Positions 24,142 to 31,574 of a stretch of 35,338 nt of DNA are shown here, in pieces. The DNA comes from Microlunatus sp. (GTDB taxonomy: Bacteria > Actinomycetota > Actinomycetes > Propionibacteriales > Propionibacteriaceae), in assembly GCA_030452945.1 (NCBI GenBank), contig JAKDLH010000007.1, forward strand, positions 1-35,338, written 5' to 3'. A program made the translations under genes and the position numbers. Numbering within the stretch: position 1 is the first letter of the stretch; the number at the start of each line of letters is the position of its first letter. The notes under the pieces were generated by a model, which searched no databases, was not told the origin of the DNA, and saw only the letters and a list, made by a program, of their open reading frames with translations.

Positions 24142-25153
24142 CCCGCGGCCGGCGGTCGCCGTGCGGTCGTCGAGCGCGGACCGGGCCCTCGACCTGCTTG
24201 CGCGCCACGCCGACGACCCCAGTGCCGTCCTCGCCCTCGACGATGACACGTGCGGCTTCGTCGCACCCGGCATCGACGGATTCGTGGCCTACCGACGTCG
24301 GGGACGGTGGCTGCTGCAGATCGGCGGTGCGTACGCCGCTGAGGCCGACCGGCTCCCCCTGTGGCGAGCCTTTATGGCCTACGCCGAGCAGCACCACTGC
24401 CGAGTGTTGGCGGTGCAGCTGCAGGAGCGCGACGCCCGCGACGCGTGGCGGCTGGGCTTCACCGTCAACCAGCTCGGCGCCTCGTACGCGCTGGAGATCG
24501 CGTCGTTCGGGCTCAGCGGCCGCCACTTCATGCAGCTGAGGAACAAGATTTCCCGGGCCCGCCGGGCCGACGTGAGTGTTGAGCACATCCGTTTCGGCGA
24601 CCTGAGCAACAGCGATCGCGCCGAACTCGACGCGCTGGACGCGGAGTGGCTGGCAGGCAAGCACGCCAAGCCGTTGCGGTTCATGGTCGGCCGCCTCGGC
24701 GGTCGCGGCGAGCCGCTGCGCCGAATGGTGATCGGCCGACTCGACGGGCGGGTCGTTGGCTACCTCAGCCTCAGTCGCGTCTTCGGCACGCGCCCCGGTT
24801 GGCTGCACGACCTGAGCCGGCGAGCGGCCGGGGCACCACCTGGGGTGATGGAGCTGCTGGTCGCCGACAGCTTCGACCGGTTGGGGTCCGACGCTGGGCA
24901 GTGGTGGCATTTCGGCTTCACCCCGTTCAGCGGTCTGGATCCGGTCCGCGAGTTTCCCGGTGCGAGTCGCACGGTGGCCCGACTGACTCGGCTGCTCGCC
25001 GAGCACGGGCAGCGGATCTACCCCTCCGCGAGCCAGGTCGACTACAAGCGGAAGTGGGGCGACCTCGAAGTGCTGCCCGACTATCTCGCCTTCTCCGGCC
25101 GCCCGAGTCTGGGCGGCATCACCGCGCTGATCCGCACCGCCAACCTCCTTTGA
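24134..25153 (+). CDS. DUF2156 protein, soluble MprF-like aminoacyl-tRNA-dependent transferase candidate
   Basis: 339 residues from GTG 24134, overlapping the membrane protein gene by 8 nt. It matches the catalytic GNAT-like C-terminal domain of phosphatidylglycerol lysyltransferase (MprF/LPG synthase): YRRRGRWLLQIGGAYA, LQERDARDAWRLGF, HFMQLRNKISRARRADV (about 134-150), GEPLRRMVIGRLDGRVVGYL, PPGVMELLVADSF and the C-terminal YPSASQVDYKRKWG. It lacks the membrane flippase part of MprF. Family members transfer an amino acid from charged tRNA to a lipid head group or, in natural-product pathways such as VlmA of valanimycin, to a small amine or hydroxylamine. The neighbouring amine-forming genes favour the latter; a lipid-modifying role remains possible. 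Confidence 0.82.
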   Translation: MPDPRPAVAVRSSSADRALDLLARHADDPSAVLALDDDTCGFVAPGIDGFVAYRRRGRWLLQIGGAYAAEADRLPLWRAFMAYAEQHHCRVLAVQLQERDARDAWRLGFTVNQLGASYALEIASFGLSGRHFMQLRNKISRARRADVSVEHIRFGDLSNSDRAELDALDAEWLAGKHAKPLRFMVGRLGGRGEPLRRMVIGRLDGRVVGYLSLSRVFGTRPGWLHDLSRRAAGAPPGVMELLVADSFDRLGSDAGQWWHFGFTPFSGLDPVREFPGASRTVARLTRLLAEHGQRIYPSASQVDYKRKWGDLEVLPDYLAFSGRPSLGGITALIRTANLL

Positions 25154-25196
25154 CCCGACCGACACCTGACCACACCCTTGACGCAAGGAGTCACCG

Positions 25197-26324
25197 ATGC
25201 AGGCCGAACGCGCTGTCCTGGACCACCTGATGCCGGGCCTGGACGACAAGCTCGCCGGGTATCCCCGGACCGAACTCGAGTCCACGAGCTCACCTGGGCT
25301 CGACCTCTTCCGCGCCGCAGACGGCCCCGGGCTGCTGGTGCCCCAGATGTCCGGGGGGCTGGGCGCAACCGCTCGGGAGGCGGTCGCCGTCCAGTACGCG
25401 GTCGGCGGCCGGTCCGGTTCACTGGCTGTCGGCACCACCATGCACCACTTCTCGATGGCCAGCCTGATCGCGCTCGGCCGGGCCAGCGCGAGCGGCCTGG
25501 AGACCGTGCTGGTCGAGGCGGTGGCCACCCAGCGGCATCTGCTGGCGTCCGGCTTCGCCGAGGGCCGGCCCGGGTCCGGCATCCTCAGCCCGACCATGGC
25601 CGCCCGGCCGGTGCCGGGCGGGCTGCTGGTCAGCGGAGCCAAGAAGCCCTGCTCCTTGGCCCGGTCGATGACGATGCTGACCGCCAGTGTTGCGGTGCGC
25701 ACCGACGACGGGGGGCCCGGGCAGCTGGCCGTCGTCTTGGTGCCGGCCGACACCGACGGTGTCCGGGTCGAGGACTTCTGGGTCTCACCCGTCCTCGCCG
25801 GCGCGGAAAGCGACGCCATCGTGCTCGAGGACGTGCTGGTGCCCGAGGCCCTGGTGGTCCACACCGACATGGTGCCCGGGGGCGGTCTGGACGCCACCCA
25901 CCGGATCGGCTTCATCTGGTTCGAGCTGTTGATGACGGCCTCCTACGCCGGCATCGCCGGGGGACTCGTCGAAGAGGCCCTGGCCAACCCGCGCAGCGCC
26001 GACAGTGACGTGGTGACCGCGTGGGCCCAGGTTCGCACGACCCTGTCCGGCCTCGGGGCCGTCGGTGACGCGCTCGACGCCGGCCGCTTCGACGACGCAC
26101 TGCTCGGGGAGGTGCTGCTGGTCCGCTACCAGTTGCAGGACGCGCTCCCCCGACTGACCGCGACGTGCGCCGAGGCGCTCGGTGGGATGGCGTTCATCGG
26201 CTCCGGCGACCTCGCGCACCGGCTGGCGAGCCTGAGTTGTCTCGCCTTCCACCCACCCGCGCGCCACCGGACGGCGGCAGCCCTGCGGGGCCTGCACGAC
26301 GGACGACCCCTGACCTTCGACTGA
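25197..26324 (+). CDS. acyl-CoA-dehydrogenase-like flavoprotein, possible N-monooxygenase
   Basis: 375 residues; AAGGAG lies 6 nt before ATG 25197. LLVPQMSGGLGATAREAV near residue 45 is the N-terminal ACAD block, and LASGFAEGRPGSGILSPTMA and VPGGLLVSGAKKPCSLARSM are the middle flavin-binding blocks. The C-terminal region lacks the usual catalytic Glu context (YEGT) of beta-oxidation dehydrogenases and is short. ACAD-fold proteins that use reduced flavin from a separate reductase are known N-, S- or C-monooxygenases (VlmH, DszC). With a flavin reductase in the same operon, this is better read as a two-component monooxygenase than a dehydrogenase; this is inference. Confidence 0.75.
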   Translation: MQAERAVLDHLMPGLDDKLAGYPRTELESTSSPGLDLFRAADGPGLLVPQMSGGLGATAREAVAVQYAVGGRSGSLAVGTTMHHFSMASLIALGRASASGLETVLVEAVATQRHLLASGFAEGRPGSGILSPTMAARPVPGGLLVSGAKKPCSLARSMTMLTASVAVRTDDGGPGQLAVVLVPADTDGVRVEDFWVSPVLAGAESDAIVLEDVLVPEALVVHTDMVPGGGLDATHRIGFIWFELLMTASYAGIAGGLVEEALANPRSADSDVVTAWAQVRTTLSGLGAVGDALDAGRFDDALLGEVLLVRYQLQDALPRLTATCAEALGGMAFIGSGDLAHRLASLSCLAFHPPARHRTAAALRGLHDGRPLTFD

Positions 26325-26354
26325 CGACCAGCCCGACCGCGACCAAGGATGTTC

Positions 26355-27434
26355 ATGACCAGACCAGACCACCATCCCCAGATTCTGCTCACCGGGGCCA
26401 GCGGCGTGCTCGGCTCGGTGATCGCCGCCGAACTCGCCCAGGTCGCGGACCTGACCTGCCTGACCCGCCGTCGTCCGGTGGCCCTCCCCGGCGTCAACGC
26501 CGTGGCCGGTGACCTGTCGCGGCCGGGCCTCGGACTGTCGACGCGTGCCCTGGACGAGCTCCACAGCCGGACCGACGTGGTGCTGCACTGCGGTGCGCTG
26601 ACCGCGTTCACCAGTGGGGCCAACGCCCCCGACCAGGTCAACCGGGACGGCACCGCCCGGATCCTCGACCTGGTGGCGGCGGCCGATGCGGACCTGGTGC
26701 ACGTGAGCACCGCCTTCGTCGACCGGGCGGCCGAGTTCGTCGAGGCGTCGCCGGTGGACACCGGTCGGCCGAGCGTCCGCAGTCCCGAGCACTATCTGCG
26801 GTCCAAAATCGCCGCCGAGCGGGCGGTGGTCGACAGCGGGCTGCGGTTCACGATCGTGCGACCATCGGTCCTGATCGGGGACTCGGTGACCGGGGCGATC
26901 GGTCAGTTCCAGGGCTGGCACCAGATGTGCGCCGGGATCATCAGTGGCCACCTTCCCTTCCTGCCCGCCGACGGCGCGGCCCTGGTCGACTGCATACCGG
27001 TCGATCAGGCCGCCCGAGCGGTCGCCGGGCTGGCCCTCACCGGCATCGGCCGTGAGGTGCCCAGCGGCAGCGAGTTCTGGCTCACCGCCGGCACAGCCGC
27101 AGCCACCATCGACGCCACGATCGACGCCTGCCTGGAAGTCGCCGGCGACCGCGGACTGAGCCCGCAGCGACCACGCACCCTCGCCCGGGAGATGGTAGAG
27201 CGACTGGTCCTGCCGGCTTTCGGTCAGAGCGTGCCGCCCCACCTGTTGAAGCAGATGCTGGAGGGCCTGGAGCTGATGCGGCTCTTCGGGTCCAGCCACT
27301 GCTTTCCGAGCAGCTGGCCGACTGTCTTGGGCCTGTCCGGCCCCGATCAGCACGGCTTGCTGGAGTCGGTGTTCACCTCCCTGGAGTATCTGGCTGAAAC
27401 CCTCGGGCTCGGCCGCGGCGTCAAGGTCGCTTGA
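26355..27434 (+). CDS. thioester-reductase-like SDR (NAD_binding_4)
   Basis: 359 residues from ATG 26355; AAGGA at 26345-26349 fits this start and overlaps the alternative ATG at 26349. LLTGASGVLGSVIAAEL is the nucleotide-binding motif, DVVLHCGALTAF and NRDGTARILDL are typical extended-SDR blocks, STAFVDRA supplies the catalytic Ser, and YLRSKIAAERAV the YxxxK pair. FTIVRPSVLIGDSVTGAI is typical of thioester reductase and fatty acyl-CoA reductase domains, which reduce acyl thioesters to aldehydes. The aminotransferase gene overlaps its stop by 1 nt, so an acyl thioester to aldehyde to amine route is suggested. No acyl ligase or carrier protein is nearby. Confidence 0.8.
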   Translation: MTRPDHHPQILLTGASGVLGSVIAAELAQVADLTCLTRRRPVALPGVNAVAGDLSRPGLGLSTRALDELHSRTDVVLHCGALTAFTSGANAPDQVNRDGTARILDLVAAADADLVHVSTAFVDRAAEFVEASPVDTGRPSVRSPEHYLRSKIAAERAVVDSGLRFTIVRPSVLIGDSVTGAIGQFQGWHQMCAGIISGHLPFLPADGAALVDCIPVDQAARAVAGLALTGIGREVPSGSEFWLTAGTAAATIDATIDACLEVAGDRGLSPQRPRTLAREMVERLVLPAFGQSVPPHLLKQMLEGLELMRLFGSSHCFPSSWPTVLGLSGPDQHGLLESVFTSLEYLAETLGLGRGVKVA

Positions 27435-28780
27435 TGATGAGCGGAAGCCCGAGCGGGCCCGAATCCATCGACCTGATCGAGACCTACCGACGCCACCTCA
27501 GTCGCGGCCGGGCACTCTTCGGTCAGGTGTCGGGCGGGCTGACCGAGGTCGGCTCCGAAGGTGCCTGGGTGAGCACCGCCGACGGTCGCCGACTCCTGGA
27601 CTGCGGTGGGTACGGAGTGTTCCTGCACGGTCACCGCCACCCGCGGGTGGTAGCCGCCGTCGCCGAGCAACTGCATCGCCATCCGCTGGCCACCCGGGTG
27701 CTGCTCGAACCGGTGACCGCCGCTGCGGCCGCGACGCTCGCCTCGATCTCCCCCGCCGGTCTGCCGCACGTGCACTTCGTGAACTCCGGCGCCGAAGCGA
27801 CCGAGACCGCACTCAAGCTGGCTCGCGCACTCGGCCACCGGACGGTGATCGCCACCCACGGCGGCTTCCACGGCAAGACCCTCGGTGCGCTCAGCGCGAC
27901 CGGGAACCCGACGTACCAGGACCCGTTCCGACCACTGTTGCTTGCGGTCCACGTGCCGTACGGGGATCTGGCCGCCATCACCGAGGCCATCGCCGCCCGC
28001 GGCGCAGACGGTTGTGTGCTGATCGAGCCGATCCAGGGTGAGGCCGGGGTCGTGCTGCCGCCACCGGGTTATCTGACCGGAGTGGCCGAGGCCTGCCGCC
28101 GCCACGGCGCCCTGCTGGTGGTCGACGAGATCCAGACCGGACTCGGCCGGACGGGGAGGTGGTGGGGCGGCGACCACGACGGGGTGACACCCGACGTCGT
28201 GCTAGTCGGCAAGGGACTCAGCGGCGGCGTGGTCCCGGTCGCGGCTGTGCTGGCGAGCCGCCAGGCGTACGCGCCGTTCGACGCCGACCCGTTCCTGCAC
28301 AGCTCCACATTCGCCGGATCACCGCTGGCCTGCGCCGCGGCCCGGGCGGCGGTGGAAACCATCGCCGCCGAGGGGCTGCATGAGCGAGCCCGCGAGATCG
28401 GCGACCGGTTGCGCGAGGCGATCGGTGGCGTGCTGGTCGACCGGCTGGGGGGTGCGGTCCTCGAGGTCCGTGGCCGCGGGCTGTTGATCGGTGCGGAGCT
28501 GGCCCAGCCCGGGCTGGTCGGCGAGCTGGTCTTGGAGCTGCTGCACGAAGGCGTCGTGGTCAGCACCTCACTCAACGAGCACCGGGTGCTGCGATTCACC
28601 CCGCCCGCGATCCTGACCAAGTCCGAGGAGACGTCCGCGATCGCGGCAGTCGACCGGGCCGCACGCAACGTGGCCGCGCGCCTGCGACCCGCGCCAACCC
28701 ACCTACCACCGCTTCCCGCACCACCAGAGCTGACCACCACAGCACCACCAGAGCTGACTACCACAGGGGGACACCGATGA
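27434..28780 (+). CDS. class III PLP-dependent aminotransferase
   Basis: 448 residues from ATG 27434, which shares its A with the previous TGA; a second ATG follows directly. GVFLHGHRHPRVVAAV, NSGAEATETALKLARA, FHGKTLGALS, LIEPIQGEAGV, VVDEIQTGLGRTG and VGKGLSGGVVP are the family motifs; K260 forms the Schiff base with PLP and the Asp of VVDE contacts the ring nitrogen. Relatives are acetylornithine, putrescine and omega-amine transaminases. Directly after a thioester reductase it probably aminates the aldehyde formed, as in alkylamine-forming pathways. The last 30 residues are a Pro/Thr-rich low-complexity tail. The next gene overlaps (ATGA). Confidence 0.92.
   Translation: MMSGSPSGPESIDLIETYRRHLSRGRALFGQVSGGLTEVGSEGAWVSTADGRRLLDCGGYGVFLHGHRHPRVVAAVAEQLHRHPLATRVLLEPVTAAAAATLASISPAGLPHVHFVNSGAEATETALKLARALGHRTVIATHGGFHGKTLGALSATGNPTYQDPFRPLLLAVHVPYGDLAAITEAIAARGADGCVLIEPIQGEAGVVLPPPGYLTGVAEACRRHGALLVVDEIQTGLGRTGRWWGGDHDGVTPDVVLVGKGLSGGVVPVAAVLASRQAYAPFDADPFLHSSTFAGSPLACAAARAAVETIAAEGLHERAREIGDRLREAIGGVLVDRLGGAVLEVRGRGLLIGAELAQPGLVGELVLELLHEGVVVSTSLNEHRVLRFTPPAILTKSEETSAIAAVDRAARNVAARLRPAPTHLPPLPAPPELTTTAPPELTTTGGHR
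28718..28765 (+). repeat. 24-bp tandem duplication in the aminotransferase tail
   Basis: Two 24-bp copies (28718-28741 and 28742-28765) differ at one base and encode APPELTTT twice. The unit is in frame and extends the non-catalytic C-terminus. Confidence 0.85.
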
Positions 28781-29256
28781 GCATCACCGTTCGCGTCGAG
28801 GGCTGGAGCCAGACCGAGCCGCGCGAGGCGTTCCGGCGCCTCGCCGACTACCAGCGGTACCCGGAGCAGACCCCCAGTGTGCGCAGCGTCGAGATGGAAC
28901 GGCGGCACGGGCAGCTGTACTCGACCTGGCGGGTGGACTTCCGGGGCGGTGTCTTGTGCTGGACCGAGCGGGACACTGTCGACGAGTCGTCCCTGCGGCT
29001 CGATTTCGAGCAGGTCGACGGCGATCTCGCTCTCTTCCTCGGCGGTTGGCAGGTGCTGCCCGCCGCCGGACCGACCGGTACGCCCGGGGCGCAGCTGGTC
29101 TTCACCGCCGAGCTCGATCTCGGCATTCCGTCGCTGGCCCCGCTGGTCGATCCGATCGCCGAGTCGGCCTTGCGAGCCAACATGACGGCGGTGCTGACCG
29201 GGCTGTTCGACGACGTCATGGTCGCCGAACCCAACCTCGTCCGGGCCGCCCCGTGA
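28777..29256 (+). CDS. SRPBCC / polyketide-cyclase-like protein
   Basis: 159 residues. EAFRRLADYQRYPEQTPSVR, YSTWRVDFRGGVLCWTERD and the C-terminal helix PIAESALRANMTAVL fit the START/SRPBCC helix-grip fold (coenzyme Q-binding Coq10 or aromatase/cyclase-like). The fold makes a hydrophobic pocket and can bind a lipid or catalyse cyclisation or dehydration. No PKS is present, so cyclase action on a polyketide is unlikely here; binding or chaperoning a hydrophobic intermediate is an alternative. It is coupled by ATGA and GTGA overlaps on both sides. Confidence 0.78.
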   Translation: MSITVRVEGWSQTEPREAFRRLADYQRYPEQTPSVRSVEMERRHGQLYSTWRVDFRGGVLCWTERDTVDESSLRLDFEQVDGDLALFLGGWQVLPAAGPTGTPGAQLVFTAELDLGIPSLAPLVDPIAESALRANMTAVLTGLFDDVMVAEPNLVRAAP

Positions 29257-29768
29257 CGAGTCCGCTACCGGTCCAGGACCAGCCGGATCTCGACTGCCGA
29301 CCGCTGTACCGAACCCTCGCCGCGTCGGTCTGCGTGATCACCGGGCGAGGCGAGAGCGGACCGGTCGGCATGACCGCGAGCTCGGTGACCGCCGTCTCGC
29401 TGGCCCCGCCGCTGCTGGCGGTCACCCTGGCGCCGACCTCGCCGACGCTCGGTGCCCTCCGCAAAACGGGCCAATTCGTGGTCAATGTGCTGGCCGACGA
29501 TCAGCGAGCGCTGTCGGCGCGGTTCGGCGGCGGTCGGCCCGGCTGGGCGCGGTTCAGCGGGATCTCCCTGCCGGTCGCCGAGCCGCCCCGGCTCGCGGAC
29601 GCGCTGGCCCACGCCCTCTGCTCGGTGGAGTGGGAACGGTGCTGCGGCGACCGAGTGCTGGTGATCGGCCGGGTCCGCAGGTCCGAGGTCAGTGATCGGA
29701 CCCCCCTGCTGTGGCACCGTTCCGGCTACCACGCACTACGCCCACTGCCCTCGGGCGCGCTCGGTTGA
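29253..29768 (+). CDS. flavin reductase (FMN-binding split-barrel, two-component partner)
   Basis: 171 residues from GTG 29253 (GTGA overlap). LAASVCVITGRG, VGMTASSVTAVSLAPPLLAV and NVLADDQRALSARFGG are the family blocks of NAD(P)H:flavin oxidoreductases such as those that supply reduced flavin to monooxygenases. It is the last gene of the long operon and converges on the sigma factor gene 28 nt away. The likely client is the ACAD-like flavoprotein at 25197-26324. Confidence 0.88.
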   Translation: MTSPLPVQDQPDLDCRPLYRTLAASVCVITGRGESGPVGMTASSVTAVSLAPPLLAVTLAPTSPTLGALRKTGQFVVNVLADDQRALSARFGGGRPGWARFSGISLPVAEPPRLADALAHALCSVEWERCCGDRVLVIGRVRRSEVSDRTPLLWHRSGYHALRPLPSGALG

Positions 29769-29796
29769 GCCGGCAATGCGCGATCTCTGGTCAAAG

Positions 29797-30315
29797 TCAC
29801 GCCGCTTCGGTGAGCGCGAGCATCTTGGCGCGACCGCGGGTGAAGGCACTCTCGGCCGCCTTGAGGCTGATCTCGAGCCGTTCGGCCGCCTCCTTCACGC
29901 TGTAGCCGTTCGCCCGCGCCCGCAGCACCGCGCGCTCTCGAGGCGACAACTGGACGAGGTGGGCGTACAGCCGCGCGCCCAAGACGCGGTCACAGACGCG
30001 GTCCTCGAACGACGCGTCGCCGGCGACCCACAGCCGAGGCGCGGTCCGCCGTGCCCGGGAGCGGGCCCGGTGCCGATCGACGCAGATCCGCGACACCACC
30101 GAGGTCAGGAACGCACCCACCCGCTCGGAGTCCAGTCCGGCGAAGCCGAGTGCCCGGATCAAGGATTCGTGCACGCAGTCCTCGGCCTCGTCCACGTTGC
30201 CGAGCCGTCCCGCCGCGACCCGGACCAGGCGCTCCCGGTGCGGCACTAACAGGGCCCAACGCTCGGGACTGTGGGGCCGCGTGCTCGGCGCTCGCTCGTT
30301 CCGACGATCCTGCAT
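29797..30315 (-). CDS. RNA polymerase sigma factor, ECF-like
   Basis: 172 residues. Region 2 is represented by LVPHRERLVRVAAGRLGNVDEAEDCVHESLIRA and SVVSRICVDRHRARSR; region 4 by LSPRERAVLRARANGYSVKEAAERLEISLKAAESAFTR in several parts, including its helix-turn-helix. The order and size fit an extracytoplasmic-function sigma factor. No anti-sigma gene is recognisable next to it; the divergent small membrane protein is the only candidate and has no known anti-sigma motif. A G-rich ribosome binding site precedes ATG 30315. It is transcribed away from the palindromic region at 30342-30373. Confidence 0.87.
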   Translation of the reverse strand: MQDRRNERAPSTRPHSPERWALLVPHRERLVRVAAGRLGNVDEAEDCVHESLIRALGFAGLDSERVGAFLTSVVSRICVDRHRARSRARRTAPRLWVAGDASFEDRVCDRVLGARLYAHLVQLSPRERAVLRARANGYSVKEAAERLEISLKAAESAFTRGRAKMLALTEAA

Positions 30316-30341
30316 TGTACCCCCAGAGTAGGACTGAGATT

Positions 30342-30373
30342 CATACCGTATGTCAGATACAGTTAGTATCTGA
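30342..30373. promoter_or_regulatory. palindromic operator-like sequence in the divergent promoter region
   Basis: Two adjacent perfect inverted repeats occur: catac/gtatg around one base (30342-30352) and tcagatac/gtatctga around a 5-nt spacer (30353-30373). They are AT-richer than their surroundings and lie between the divergent sigma factor (start 30315) and membrane protein (start 30466) genes. The 21-bp second palindrome has the size of a TetR-family operator, and a TetR gene lies in the plus-strand operon, so autoregulation is likely. Binding itself is inference. Confidence 0.55.
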
Positions 30374-30465
30374 ACAGGTCATATGAGGAAGAGTCAGCTG
30401 CCGGCTGTGGGATACGTGCACGCGTCGACTGCTGCTCGGCGGACGCGCCAAGGAGGTCACGGGGG

Positions 30466-30924
30466 ATGGTTCGTACGGTATTCAGGGTCGGCCGCGCTAC
30501 GGCGCACCGGATCCGCGCGATCGTGATCGCGGGCACGCTGATGGTGGTCGGCGTGCTCAATCTGCTGCCCGGCGTGGTGCTGGTGGCCCCGGGGCGGCTG
30601 GGCCAACTCTACGGACTCAGTGGTCTGGACGAAGACCTGCTGGTGCTGTTGCGTCACCGCGCGATGCTGTTGGCGCTGGTCGGCGGGTTTCTGATCGCGG
30701 CCCTGGTCCGACCGGGATGGCGACAACCCGCCCTGCTGGCCGGCCTGCTGAGTAACGTGGCCTTCGTGCTCCTGGTCCTGGCGGCGCCCACCTCTGCCGA
30801 GATCAGCCGGGTGGCGAGCATCGATCTCGCGCTCCTCCCGCTGCTTGGGTGCGCGCTCGCGCTGGATGTCCTCGGGGCGCGACGGCGAAGTACAGACCCC
30901 GCCCCGGCGACGGCCGATGTCTGA
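30466..30924 (+). CDS. small multi-pass membrane protein, unknown function
   Basis: 152 residues with four hydrophobic segments (about 17-42, 64-84, 88-106 and 115-135). LLPGVVLVAPGRLGQLYGL and LLRHRAMLLALVGGFLIAAL resemble a group of actinobacterial membrane proteins that databases sometimes mislabel as phosphopantetheine adenylyltransferase; no such domain is present. AGGAGG at 30451-30456 precedes ATG 30466. It overlaps the TetR gene by 8 nt, so it is a likely target or partner of that regulator. Confidence 0.8.
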   Translation: MVRTVFRVGRATAHRIRAIVIAGTLMVVGVLNLLPGVVLVAPGRLGQLYGLSGLDEDLLVLLRHRAMLLALVGGFLIAALVRPGWRQPALLAGLLSNVAFVLLVLAAPTSAEISRVASIDLALLPLLGCALALDVLGARRRSTDPAPATADV

Positions 30925-31573
30925 GGCCTCAACCGGACGAGCCGCCGACCACCAACCGGCCAAGCTGACCCGACGCGACCGGTACGCGCAGCAGACCCGC
31001 CGTGACCTGTTGTCCGCGGCGCTCGACTGCTTCAGCACCCAGGGGTACGTGGCGACCTCGCTCACCGACATCGGCCGGCGGGCAGCGGTCACCCGTGGCG
31101 CGGTCTACCACCACTTCGACAACAAGCAGGCGCTGTTCGAGGCGGTGCTGCTCGATCAACTCGCGACGAGCGTCGCGAGCCTGCGGGCAGCCACCACCGG
31201 CGACGACGCCCCCGAGCGCGCCACGACGGCGCTCAACGCGTTTCTCGATCTGTGTACCCGGGAGCCGTTCCGCACCGTCGTGCTCGAGCAAGGGCCGATC
31301 GCCCTGGGATGGCACCGCTGGCGCGAACTCGATCAGGCTCACACGCTGCTGGTGATCACCGAGCACCTTCGTGCGCTGGCGAAGGCGGGGGTGATCGCGA
31401 TCGAGGTCACCGAGGTACTGACCCGGCTGTTCTACGCCTGCCTGCACGAAGCGGGTGACCTCGTCGCCCACGCACCTGTGGACCAGCGCGACGACATCCG
31501 ACAGCAGGCCGTCGACATCGTGCTCCGCTTCCTCGCCGGGTTGACCCCCGGATCCGAGGCGGACCCGCACTGA
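30917..31573 (+). CDS. TetR/AcrR-family transcriptional regulator
   Basis: 218 residues from ATG 30917. TRRDLLSAALDCFSTQGYVA, SLTDIGRRAAVTRGAVYHHF and DNKQALFEAVL (about residues 26-77) are the TetR helix-turn-helix and its flanks; the C-terminal half is the variable ligand-binding domain. It is translationally coupled to the small membrane protein and probably binds the palindromes at 30342-30373 to control this operon and perhaps the divergent sigma factor. Confidence 0.9.
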   Translation: MSEASTGRAADHQPAKLTRRDRYAQQTRRDLLSAALDCFSTQGYVATSLTDIGRRAAVTRGAVYHHFDNKQALFEAVLLDQLATSVASLRAATTGDDAPERATTALNAFLDLCTREPFRTVVLEQGPIALGWHRWRELDQAHTLLVITEHLRALAKAGVIAIEVTEVLTRLFYACLHEAGDLVAHAPVDQRDDIRQQAVDIVLRFLAGLTPGSEADPH

Positions 31574-31574
31574 G

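Noticed and set aside
28777-29256. Evidence for an aromatic polyketide pathway
   Set aside because: SRPBCC folds are general; no ketosynthase, chain-length factor or ACP lies in the window.
30466-30924. Divergent small membrane protein as anti-sigma factor for the ECF-like sigma
   Set aside because: It has no zinc-binding or other anti-sigma motif and is coupled to the TetR gene instead.
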